Assembly: GCF_001411555.2 (NCBI RefSeq)
Contig: NC_049905.1
Location: 186,001-250,000 of the forward strand
DNA: 64,000 nucleotides
Direction of reading: 5' to 3'
Source of the DNA: Juglans regia
Taxonomy: Eukaryota; Streptophyta; Magnoliopsida; Fagales; Juglandaceae
Under the pieces are notes generated by a model. That model was not told the DNA's origin. It saw only the letters and a program-made list of their open reading frames with translations, and searched no databases. Positions 35,603-46,439 of this stretch are shown here, piece after piece; position 1 is the stretch's first letter, and the number at the start of each line of letters is the position of its first letter. The translations under genes and the position numbers were made by a program.

Positions 35603-37223
35603 CAATTCTGCTACGTACAACCGGCGTGCGCAATCTTTGCGTAACCGATTACACAATTGGGTCCCACGATCTTATTTTACATTTTCTTCTTCCGTCTTTC
35701 AGTATTTCTCTTTCCTTTATTTTTCCATCTTCTTTCTTGAGTTAGTAGCTCTCATCCTTGGCGGCAGCACTTACCCAAGGAAAATCAAGAGACAACGGCA
35801 CCGTGAAGAAGCTGCGACGGAAATTTGGGTGGTTGTGGTGTATACGCCGGCGGATGGGCGGCTACTCATAGAAAGAGAAAGAGTGATGAGAGAGAGGGAG
35901 ATAATGTGAGAGAAAGAGAGAGACGGAGGGATAGTGAGATTAACGCGAGGGAGAGACAACGGCTTACGGCAGTCGGGACAATGGTTGGTGGCTTCCGTCG
36001 CTGCTGGCGTTTGGCCTTGATCTGAGGAGCATGAAGGGGGGCCCGTGCGGTTGAGGTGTGGAGGAAACGGGGCTGTTGGCGTGGACGACTGCTCTGTTTT
36101 TGGGTGGGAAAAACAGAGTTGTGTGAGGTGTTGCTGCGTGTAAGAATGGGGTGGTTCGCGGTGGTGATTTGGGGTTCTGGTGGTGGTGCGTCGGAGTAGC
36201 AGTGCTGCGGGACCAAACGTAGGGCTGAGGCCGTGGCTGCTGCTTCGCTTGAACTGCCAGAAAGATTTTGATGGAGGCTTTTCTTCCGCGTCAAAATTGT
36301 TGGACAATAACTCTCTGAGCTGCTTCTTTTCTGTGTTCCCAGAGCAGGAAGGTCGAGGACGAGAAGAGACGGACTCCGATTGGATTGACGTTTCATTTGG
36401 GGAAGTGACCTTTCGTTTGATTTCTTTTGCACGGATCTTGCCGTTGGAGAAAAGCTTGTCAGCTGGAGCCAGTTCTTGTGCAAATCTATTACCAATGCAG
36501 AAGACGAAGTCGGAGTTGGAATCCAAGAGGGTCAAGTCCGACCGCCGGCAGTGATCCTCATTTGACAGAACATTTGGCCTGTTCAGATCATATGAAAACG
36601 AGATTCTTGGGCTGATTCCCGTGCTCGAAATCTCCGAGCAGACATCGATTGCCATGGCTATACTACAAGTGCCCCCCAAACACAACAACCAAAGCTATTT
36701 CAGAACAGCGGCTAGAAGTTTCAAAGTGAAGCTGCAGAGAATGTCGTTAGATTTGGAGTCAAAAGGAAGCAAATGAGAAGAAAAAGTCAGGAATCGCAGC
36801 CTTAGCTTTTCTTTTTTGTCTGAGCTATGAGCATCAAACACTGAGAAATCATGGGTGCCATATATTATGGATGTTTAAGCAGAGTCGCAATTGAGTTTGA
36901 TTCCATTGTTCAAAGTTTTCATCAGAAAAAAGAAAGAAAGAAAGAGTAAAGAGAATGAAAGCAGTTGGATTGAAGCACCGAAAGGCTACAAAAGGATCGC
37001 AAAGATTGAAAGCAGTTGGATTTTTCTCATGAGTAATACTGTAATAAAATGCTTTCAGTTGAGTATAAAAGAAAAGAGAGCTGTTGTTTGAGAAGATGGA
37101 AAAATGAAAAAGGAGAGAAAGGCTGAAAGACGGAGAAAGGAAAGAAAAAATAAGGTAGTGGGACCCAATTATGTCAGCCGGTTACGCAAGGATTGCGCAC
37201 GCCGGTTGTAAGTAGTATTTTTC
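35603..37223. mobile_element. Inner nested Mutator-like element (Pack-MULE candidate)
   Basis: Inside the outer element, TACAACCGGCGTGCGCAATC (from 35616) is mirrored by GATTGCGCACGCCGGTTGTA ending at 37210. The inverted match extends to the GGGTCCCA/TGGGACCC words, about 60-65 bp in all. A perfect 9-bp direct repeat TTTTTTATA (35594-35602 and 37224-37232) could be the target duplication. It is low-complexity, and the outermost TIR bases match poorly, so the exact ends are uncertain. The interior carries a host-gene-like fragment on the minus strand and (GA)n-rich sequence. Confidence 0.75.
36236..36655 (-). pseudogene. Captured 5' fragment of a plant serine-rich/DUF1645-like gene
   Basis: Reading down from ATG at 36655 on the minus strand gives MAIDVCSEISSTGISPRISF, DLTLLDSNSDFVFCIGNRF, APADKLFSNGKIRAKEIKRK and SKSFWQFKRSSS. 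From memory, the ordered combination ISPRISFSxDL, DFxFC, ADxLFSxGKI and SFWQFKRSxS belongs to a plant-specific uncharacterised family (serine-rich, DUF1645-like). After QFKRSSS the similarity stops and the frame continues into low-complexity element sequence to 35771. Bases 36656-37150 upstream may be captured 5' UTR or promoter. The open frame is long (305 codons including an upstream extension), but it is a chimera of host and element DNA. Whether it is expressed cannot be told from sequence. Confidence 0.65.
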
Positions 37224-37273
37224 TTTTTTATATGATGGAATTATGCTCACTTTCAATACATGCTTTTATGCAG

Positions 37274-37350
37274 GCCAGAGGATCTTCGTAGACCATTGGG
37301 CAGTTTGGTCATCTCAAGGATATTTACTTGCCAAAGGATTATTATTCTGG
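37274..37350 (+). pseudogene. Captured exon of an SC35-like (SCL) SR splicing factor
   Basis: A 77-bp exon-like segment is bounded by TTTTATGCAG and GTGAGCAT, so the flanking intron borders were carried along. It encodes the start of an RRM as found in plant SCL proteins: PEDLRRP, then, after a single missing base in 'CCATTGGG', GQFGHLKDIYLPKDYYSG. It lies in the internal region of the outer Mutator-like element, between the inner element and the right TIR. The frameshift makes it non-functional. Confidence 0.75.
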
Positions 37351-38010
37351 GTGAGCATATGTGAGATATTTGTAAGAGTCGATTTCTATATGTAAGTTAA
37401 GATCTTTGTAAGTACATAAGGATTATTTTCCTTGCTTGATGAAGACAATGGCAAGGTATGATGTTGTCTTCAATCGCTCAAAAGACCAAGTAAAATCAGA
37501 TAAACAAAAAAAAAAAATTGTTTATCTCGACAGGTGCAGGAGAAAGAAACTCGATAAAAAAACCACAAAGGGGAAATGAACAAAAAAAAATCCAGAGATA
37601 GAGAATGGAAATCCAAAGTGTGGAAAAAAAATGGCAAGCCTGGCCAAGCAAATACAAGATAAACAAAAAAAAAAATGTTTATCTCGGCAGGTGCATGCAG
37701 GGGAAAGAAAGAAATTGAGGTAAAAAAAAAAAATTTTACCTTGTACCGGTTGGAGATTCCTTCGGTGATGGATGGGAGGAGTTGAACTCGAAGTCGATCT
37801 GCAATGGGGCTGGGAGGCAAAGTTAAAGACTCAGTGGGGCTAAGAATAAGTTTTACACAAGCTGGGTGGGGGAAGAGGGTAGGTGGGATGAGGATGTGTT
37901 TTGCGTGGGCTTCAAAAAAATATAAAGAAAATGAAGCGTGGAAGGCCACATCAAACGGGATGCTCCAACGGAATAAATCAACGGGATGTGTAGCATTATC
38001 TTTAAGATAA

Positions 38011-38738
38011 ACATGTGGCATGTCTCGTCAAGCAGGAAGAGAGAGTGGGACTCGGGAGCGAGGGCTGTAGAACTATTCTTTTAATAGTAGTTTTTATTTT
38101 TTTTAAATAGAATATGTGGGACTTTAACTATCTAAAATTAATATATTTAACATTAATATATATATATATATATTATATTATATAGACACACGTAGAAAGG
38201 GATGGAGAAAATTCAGCAAGATATCTGATCTGAACGTGTCAGCTGGTTCTTTTATTTTTCATGTCATGTCAGATCATATGAAAAAGAAAATGCTCGAACC
38301 AAAGGTTACGTACCTAGCTAGCTATCTCGATCCCTCACGACTCTTTGAGACTCTGCCAGCTGCATGCCTGCCCATGCATGTCAAGTACTTAATTTTCCTG
38401 AAATATTGGAAAAGTTCTCATAATTAATTAATTATCTTTTATATATTAATGGGAGATAATCACAGCTGGTTCAAGTAGTTAATGTTCGTATTATATCATG
38501 CCACTTCCATCCATCTCGCATGCGAGACTAACGTCGACGTCCCTTAATATATATTTATATATATATATATATATAATTTCTCATTGGAAAATCCCTTAAT
38601 ATAATGTATATAATTATGTTATGTAGTTATAGAAAAAATAAAAGACATACGGGTCATTTTCTAGCAGCTAACCCAGAAGTCCCCCTGATCCCTAATTATT
38701 AATTAATGTTTTATTTTTTTATAATTTACAAACAACCA

Positions 38739-38778
<40 letters not shown>

Positions 38779-39850
38779 AGGATCACTGATTAGATCTTTT
38801 CTCGGGATATTTTGAATTATGATATTAACCCATGCAAGAACCCAGGAGATCAAAAAATGGTGGTTTCCCACAAAAAAAAAAATTGGTGAAAGTGCATGGA
38901 AGATGAGGGAGGCCGATGATCGAGATCAAGAAACAATTAATACAAACTGCAGGCCAGCCAATGATCGAGATCCATCCGTCTTTGTCACGATCAACTCACC
39001 TCAACTACTAATTAATTGTCTATTATTTTAAGCCAAATATATTGCATGAAACTTGCATGTATATATATATATATAATACACTCGATCAATGTTATAATTG
39101 ATTGTGTTTTAAGAGTTTTGTTAGTTATATGGAAGTGAGTTTGCGTATTAATTTATGTGTTAATGTTGTTATTTTTATTTTTTAAATTTAAATTAGTATT
39201 ATTTTTAATAAAATTTACTTTCTGATTAATCATATTGAATAGATATATATTAATGTTGTATATATACTAATTAATTATTTGCTGCCTTAATTAATATACC
39301 GACCGAACATGAATATCAGCTAGCCAGCGTCTGATAATACATATTAACTAATAATTTGATCTAGAGTTATCATTAGATGCACATGATCATGTTTAATTCT
39401 AATATCGGCTGTATATATAAATATTATTTGTTTTTTCTTTTCCAAATTAAACGTCATGCAAGATGGTTTCTCTAAGTAGTAATTAATTATTCTATAATTA
39501 GTATACGTACAGATCATTGCACTTTTATTTATAAGACTCATTTTATTAGTTTTCTTTCGAAATTCAAATTTAAAATTTAAAATTTCATATTTTCAGCATA
39601 TCAATAACTGACATGTGTAGAAGTAATTTTTTTTGTAAATTTTTCTTAAATACATTTAGCATTTTCCTATTGCATTATATTTGACTAGGTACAATATTAA
39701 TTAGCTAGAGTACTATAAGTGTTTGATGATGATCTGTTAATTGTAAATTACACACCTAGCTCATATTTTAAAATGACTAATTAATGGTATAATTGGAAAG
39801 TCTTATTAGAATCATTATAAACAGTATGAACTTCTCCATCTCAAATAACG

Positions 39851-39892
<42 letters not shown>

Positions 39893-40571
39893 CTCAATAT
39901 GAGCGCATATAATTTACTAATGGTGCATCACTGAATAACTTGATTTGGAGAGAATGATTTGGATTCTTCATGTCTTAAATATCCAATCTTAAGTATCCAA
40001 TATTGTGTTTGGATCATTTATTGAAGTTTAGATTCAGATTTGCAGTACCAAATCTAGACTAGCTAGGTTTTTAAACCTTCAAAAACTTGGATTTTAGTTA
40101 CATTATTTAAAAAGAATTTGCAATTAATCATGACTTTTTTAAATTCTGTTCTCCAAATACAACCTATATAGCTAACACAATATTTTATATTTTATATTCA
40201 ATGGCTTTTGTAGTATATATAGCCCGATAAAATCACTTGATCGACTTCAATATCATTCAGCTAGCAATCAACTTCCGATTTGATCTCGCCTATCTGATCT
40301 GCATATTGAAGCCACCTGATAGCTAGCTTCATTATCAGAAACTGTAACGATCGAAGGTTTGTTAAAGAGTGATTTGAAGTTTGTTGATTATAAGTTTGTG
40401 TATGTGTATAAATATATGTATATAGCAGTTGAGCTAGCTAGCAGCTAGGTTTAAGTTTTGATCAGTAGTACTTTCTTTGCCATCTTTATTTCTTACTTCT
40501 ATAGTCATGCATAAATACGTACATAAGTTAAATATCCCCAATATTCAATGATTTTTTTATAACTCACTTCC

Positions 40572-40634
<63 letters not shown>

Positions 40635-40819
40635 TTCAGTTGTTAATTAATAGCTAGCCAATTATACATGTGTTTTGAAGTTCATTTCCTGCTGAAATTT
40701 TTGTATCCATGCAAGCTGAGAAAGAAAGAAAGAAAGAAAGAAAAAGATAATAAAATAACTCATGATCATGTAAAGTACGTACCTAATTGTAGTCTTGTTT
40801 TAAAAAAAATGGATTAGAT
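38011..40819. other. Intergenic, upstream flank of MATE copy B
   Basis: Very AT-rich, with long (TA)n tracts (around 38556-38575, 38744-38772, 39853-39886) and a (TA)n-(GA)n compound repeat at about 40572-40631 roughly 190 bp before the start codon. No coding signal. A tiny ATG-GAT-TAG upstream ORF lies at 40809-40817. Confidence 0.6.
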
Positions 40820-41013
40820 ATGATGGCTGATCAGAATGGTGAATCGCATCAAAATGGAAATCATGAGAATAATGGGACTTCGCATGATGAGCAGCATGAA
40901 ACGTCTTATGATGAGAATGATGATTTGCAGCGATATCAGCGCACCTCAAAAATTCCTTTCATCATTTTCTTTGAAGACTTAAGGTTGGCTATATATATAA
41001 GCTTATAATAAGT

Positions 41014-41052
<39 letters not shown>

Positions 41053-41852
41053 TGCTTGCTTATTAATGCAGTACTAGCTAGCTAGCTAGTATCATGAGTT
41101 TTTATTTATTTTTATTTATAGTGTTTTTAATTCTTTTGCAATTGTGAATTAACAATGCGCGCAATGAATGCATGCAGACTTGTTTGCAAGTTGGACGCAC
41201 TTGGGCGGGAGATTTTAGGAATAGCAATTCCTGCAATCCTTACATTAGCAGCTGATCCTGTCGCTTCTCTCATCGACACAATTTTCATCGGCCGTCTAGG
41301 CCAGTACTGATGATCATATCTTTGAGGAATATTTATATTTAATAATATATATATATATTATATAGCCAAATTTAATGTAGAATTTCATATATATCTTTGT
41401 TCAGGTGCTGTCGAAATTGGTGCCGTCGGGGTTGCAATAGCCATATTTAACCAAGCTTCAAGGATTACCATGTACCCCATTGTTAGCATTACCACTTCTT
41501 TTGTTGCCGAGGAACACTCTGCAGATAAAATGAGTATTGAATTAGCACAAAAGGTCGAGGCCAACAGGCTTAACAACTTGGATTTAGAAGCTTCTACCAC
41601 ATCAAATCATGTTAATGAAACAACTTCAGAATCAACCCTACAAAATGGTACTGCCTACCAGCTAGCTCACTCTTTTTGATTTGCATGCGCTCACATGTCC
41701 AATATATATGCATCATATATATATACATATATATATATATATTTGGCAATTACAGTAATTATCAAAGACTTTATTGATACTCAATGGTCATATCAATCTT
41801 CTCTTATATATATTATTCCGACTTAATTAACTTTTTTTTTTCTGCGCAGTTT

Positions 41853-41893
<41 letters not shown>

Positions 41894-43942
41894 CATTAAC
41901 TTAATCGTTTGTCCCGGAAGGATTCATCAGAAATATGCTTTTAGTTTCTAAAAATAACTCTTTTTATGGGCCAAGTTAGAAAAAAATGAATTTCATTCTC
42001 AAGTAATTATAACTGTACGTTCAGAATGTGAAAGTGCTATAAGTTGTCATTGTTCTTACATATATATATGCATGCTTTTGGCCTAATTTGTATCAGGTCA
42101 TCCTGATCACGAAACAGCAGCAAGCAAGACTCCCTCTATGCAGGTAAATGCCGCTGCAACGCCTAGAAAGGTAAAGCGAAAGATTCCTTCGGCAACAACA
42201 GCAATAATCATGGGCACACTTCTTGGCGTGGCGCAAGCTTTGTTACTTATATTTGGTGCAAAAGTTCTCTTAAGGTTCATGGGTGTGAAGACTGTGAGGA
42301 ATTCTCTCTCTCTCTCTCTCTCTCTGCGTGTTTTTTTTATAATGATCATGGAAGTTATTAATGTATATCTATTTTTTAATGAGTTTTCATAACTTCATTC
42401 GATAATGTACTAACAGATATATATAGTGGTAGCTACTGATCATCTCTATTCATGAATAGGATTCCCCTATGTATATACCAGCAAGACAGTACTTGACAAT
42501 AAGAGCACTTGGTTCTCCTGCGGTTCTTCTTTCCTTGGCCATGCAAGGGGTCTTCCGAGGCTTTAAGGACACCACAACTCCTTTATATGCCACGGGTAGC
42601 TACGAAGCTATACATGATGCATACATACATATATATATATATATATATACACACACATATGTAGTGTTATTTATTTGGACTTTCCTAATATATATATTGG
42701 ATATATTGTTGGACATTTGCCCTAACTGATCAGGTTTGTTAATTTTTTATTTTTTTGAATTTATTTCGCTTAATATATAGTTGTGGGAGATGCAATGAAT
42801 GTCGTTATGGACCCAATCTTCATCTTTATTATGCGTCTTGGAGTGAGGGGTGCAGCCATTTCACATGCTCTTTCGCAGTAAGTACTAGTAGTACTGGTCT
42901 GATAAAATTTAATTTAGTAGTTAGTAGTATATGCATCTATATATGTATCTCATGATTGTGATTCTCTGATATGAATTCCTTCAAGGTACTTAATTGCTCT
43001 GATCCTTTTCCTGAGGTTGATGCAACAAGTGAATCTCTTGGCTCCAAGTGTGAAAGAATTACAATTTGGTCGGTTTATTAAAACTGGTAATTAAGAGCCT
43101 ACTTCTCCATCAGGAAATTCTCTTATAATTACAAAACCAAGGTGTACGTTGGTTGCGGCCACCACCATCTCCCTTGAGACTCTAATACTAAATAAATACA
43201 TCGATCGGAAATCCATGCCGATCGACTTCAATAGCTAGCCCTACTTAATTAACTTTCTAATTTATATATGTTTCATGCAGGTTTTCTGATGTTGACCAGA
43301 GTCATAGCTGTGACATCTTGTGTGACATTTGCAGCAGGATTGGCTGCAAGACAGGGCCCCATTCCCATGGCTGCATTCCAGATTTGTTTACAGGTCTGGT
43401 TAACATCATCACTTCTTGCTGATGGTTTGGCCGTTTCTGGACAGGTAGGCATTATTGCTGATGGTAATTCTGCATGCATGCATGCATGCTTGCTTAATGA
43501 ATTAGATGGCCGTGTGGGTCCGCGTTTGTAGGTCGACTTGTGTCCAATTGAAAATCAAATACTAATTAATCAGGACTGATCTACTTTCTCTGTTGTTTAT
43601 AAGGCAATCCTAGCTTATGCTTTTACTGAGAAGGACCATAAAAAGGCAATTACAACTGCTATCCGGGTAGCACAGGTAATTTATTAATTTTAGTTCTAAT
43701 TACAAGGACAAGATAATTGAAGTGTTTACAGATCAGCTAGCTAGGCTTTATTTTTTACAATTAAATACCACTTTGTAATTATATATATGCAGATGGGTGT
43801 TGTTGTGGGTTTGGGCCTCCTTGTTATCGTTGGAGGTGGCTTATACTTCGGAGCTGGAGTGTTTACCAAGGACAAAAATGTTTTGCACCTTATGTACTTG
43901 GGCATACCGGTATATACATATATATATTTTCCTACCTACCTA

Positions 43943-43979
<37 letters not shown>

Positions 43980-44466
43980 AACACAACTAAATTAAAGAAT
44001 TACATCTCAATATATAATTATTCATTTGAGCAGATAAGTACTGATCGAATTCTCCATTTTCTTTTGGCTTAATTCTGAAGTTTATAGCAGGTACACAACC
44101 AATAAACACCTTAGCTTTTGTTCTTGATGGTGTGAACTTTGGAGCATCTGACTTTGCATATACTGCATATTCAATGGCAAGTTCACTAAACCCTCTTTTC
44201 CCATATACATATATATATATATATATATATTCAATCTCTGTTAAATATTTAATTATCTTTCAGAACTTTTCTTTAAATAATTAAAAATATTCTTGTTCAG
44301 ATTATTATGGCTATAGCAAGTATTACCTCAGAATACCTTCTGGCTAAAGCCAGAGGTTATATTGGAATCTGGTATGCCTTAATCATCTACATGGGTTTGC
44401 GCACAGTTGCTGGTGTTTGGAGGTGATTTTTCCTTTTGTAATCCATATTCCCTAGCAAATGAAATC

Positions 44467-44497
<31 letters not shown>

Positions 44498-44696
44498 GAG
44501 ATATATATTTCAAGTTCCAATCTCACACTACTTCACTATTTTACTTCCATTTTTTATAATAGGATAAGCATTTGGAATATTTTGAATGATATCAGCTTCT
44601 TTCTTTCTTTTTATTTAATTTTGATTAATTGCAAATGGCAGGGTGGGGACAGCAACTGGACCTTGGCGCTTCCTCAGAGGCAGAATGCTTTCATAA
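40820..44696 (+). CDS. MATE efflux transporter, FRD3/DTX42-43 citrate type, copy B
   Basis: Predicted plasma-membrane citrate/proton antiporter of the FRD3 clade. Thirteen exons join in frame to 561 aa: 40820-40983, 41178-41299, 41405-41647, 42097-42293, 42460-42595, 42781-42877, 42986-43086, 43281-43444, 43604-43675, 43793-43909, 44081-44176, 44301-44422, 44642-44696. Landmarks: a hydrophilic N-terminus (MMADQNGESHQNG), PVASLIDTIFIGRLG, SRITMYPIVSITTSFVAEE, a long cytoplasmic loop (about 80 aa), LAMQGVFRGFKDTTTPLY, SSLLADGLAVSGQ, GTQPINTLAFVLDGVNFGAS and a terminal TGPWRFLRG. Exons 5-9 have the same lengths as in copy A (136, 97, 101, 164, 72 nt). Two introns need GC donors: intron 2 (G|GCCAGT at 41300) and intron 11 (ATG|GCAAGT at 44177). 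Full length for the family; probably functional if intron 2 is spliced. A second Met at 40823 is an alternative start. Confidence 0.92.
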
Positions 44697-45384
44697 GAGT
44701 TGTTACTCTCATCAGGACTGTCCGTCATACAATAAAATTTAATATATATATTAGAGTCAGTCATGAGAAGTACGTAGCACTGATCTCGATCGCCAAGACC
44801 CAAACTTATTATTGTGTCTTATTTTGAAACGAATTATATTTTGGATTCGTGATATGAATCTAATTTACTGCCATGCATGTCTCTTAAACTTGGCAGCCTT
44901 GTAATACTAAGATGCTTAAATAATGTTATGTTGATCGTGTTGCTGTTTACAATTTAGACTTTAACTGTGTTTCAACTATATGAAGCGTGTGCCACCTCTA
45001 TCAACATATCATCAGGACACATTTATGGAAGAAAAATACTACTTGTCCGACGAATGAGTACCGATAATTATTTTTTTAACTTAATAATTAATGAAGTATT
45101 TTGTGAATTTTTTTTTTTAATGTGTAAACGTATAAAAAAATAATAAATATAAAAAATCAAATAACTTATCGAGACCCATCCTCGGCACCACTCTTTATGG
45201 ATCATGTCAATTGTTTTCGAAAAAGGAACAATAAAGACTGAGCACAATCCAGAACCACAATAAAATTAATTATTTTTTAATATAAATTTTATATTTTATT
45301 CTTTTTTTTAAATAATTACCCAACGTTTATATACTTTATGATTATATATAAAATTATTTCAAACTACTTTGTAAAAATAAGAGC
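44697..45384. other. 3' flank of MATE copy B, no gene recognised
   Basis: Contains the presumptive 3' UTR and AT-rich intergenic DNA without coding signal. Confidence 0.5.
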
Positions 45385-45725
45385 AGTTGAAAAGTGAGAT
45401 GAAATGAAAATTTTATAAATAATAATAAAATAATTTATAAATAATAATGAAATAATATGAGTTAAATATTTTTTAAATTTTAGAAAAAAATTAAAAATTA
45501 AATAAAAAATATTATAAATTTAAAATATTTTTATAATATATTTTTAAAATATTATTTTTATCTAAAATTTTGAAATTTTATTTTATTTAAAATTTTTAAA
45601 GTTGTAATATTAATTTAAAAAAATTATAATGATTAATTTAAAAATTTTATATTTGAGAAGAATATAAACTGAGAAGATAATTTTAAGATAAAATCTTTCT
45701 CCAAACAAGTCAAATCTCATTCAAG
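45385..45725. repeat. AT-rich MITE relic
   Basis: Same block order as 24836-25035, with GAGATGAAATGA at one side and TCTTTCTCCAAACAAG at the other, and A/T-only internal blocks between. No ORF. Confidence 0.5.
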
Positions 45726-45784
45726 GTTTGGTTCTAGTTTTCGTAAATATTATTTGTTGTAATTTGCACACATTCATCCTCGCC

Positions 45785-46390
45785 ACATCTAGGCCGCCTA
45801 GCAGGGGCGGGGAGGCCCCAACCACGCCCAGCCCCCACCTCCATTTTTTTATATATATATTATATACATATATATAAACATAAATATATATTTATATTTT
45901 ACAAATTATGTATATATAAATATATATTACAATTTATTAGACTTGTTTACAAAATATTTATTGACAAATTTAAAAACTACATAATTTAAAAATTAATATA
46001 CTACAATTTACACAAAATATACACTTACAAATTTAAAAATTACATAATTTTTAAATTATAATCATATTTACAAAATTTATAATTTAGATCTAAAAATATA
46101 TTTTTAATTACATTTACACTTATAAATAATTTTTAAATCAAATAAAAGTAAATTTTTTTTTAAAAAAGTGAAAAGAGGCGGGACGGATTGGAAATCCCCC
46201 CGCACCCCGGGGGCGGGGGTGAAAGCCCCACCCCCCATCCCATACAGGGCGGGGTGTGGGGAAGGGGTGCCCCCGCCTCGTAGGGGCGGGTGCTCAATCC
46301 GCCCCGCACCCCGAGGGCGGGGGTGAAAACCCCACCCCATGCAGGACGGGTTGCGGGGAAGGGGTGCCCCCGCCCCGTAGGGGCGGGTAG
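45785..46390. repeat. GC-rich islands with a tandem repeat of about 90-105 bp
   Basis: GCCGCCTAGCAGGGGCGGGG at about 45789 and a strongly GC-rich block at 46190-46390 bracket about 350 bp of almost pure A/T. The block holds two tandem units (about 46200-46304 and 46305-46390) sharing GCACCCCG(G/A)GGGCGGGGGTG, GGGGAAGGGGTGCCCCCGCC and GTAGGGGCGGGT. The ORFs across it are repeat translations (Pro/Gly-rich). It is probably a transposon of unknown family. Confidence 0.65.
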
Positions 46391-46439
46391 CACCCTACCC
46401 AGCACCTTTTTAGTACACTGCCAACGCTGGCTTTAAAAG

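Larger units (their letters stand above)
35277..38001. mobile_element. Outer Mutator-like element (Pack-MULE candidate) with long TIRs
   Basis: The left end GGATAATGCTATACATCCCG is mirrored on the right by CGGGATGTGTAGCATTATCT. Similarity continues inward through GATTTATCCCG, GGCCTTCCACG, the AGATCAACATCGACTTCGAG-type block and TTTATCTCGACAGGTGCA, so the TIRs are several hundred bp long with an internal duplication on the right. Flanks TTAAAATAA (35268-35276) and TTAAGATAA (38002-38010) form a 9-bp target duplication with one mismatch, the Mutator length. No transposase is present. The interior holds a second long-TIR element and a captured splicing-factor exon. Confidence 0.82.

Noticed and set aside
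37470..38021. 183-codon minus-strand ORF as a protein gene
   Set aside because: It lies within the right terminal repeat of the outer Mutator-like element, and its translation repeats that of the left terminal repeat.
46104..46405. Gly/Pro-rich collagen-like proteins on the minus strand
   Set aside because: They translate the GC-rich tandem repeat in two frames.
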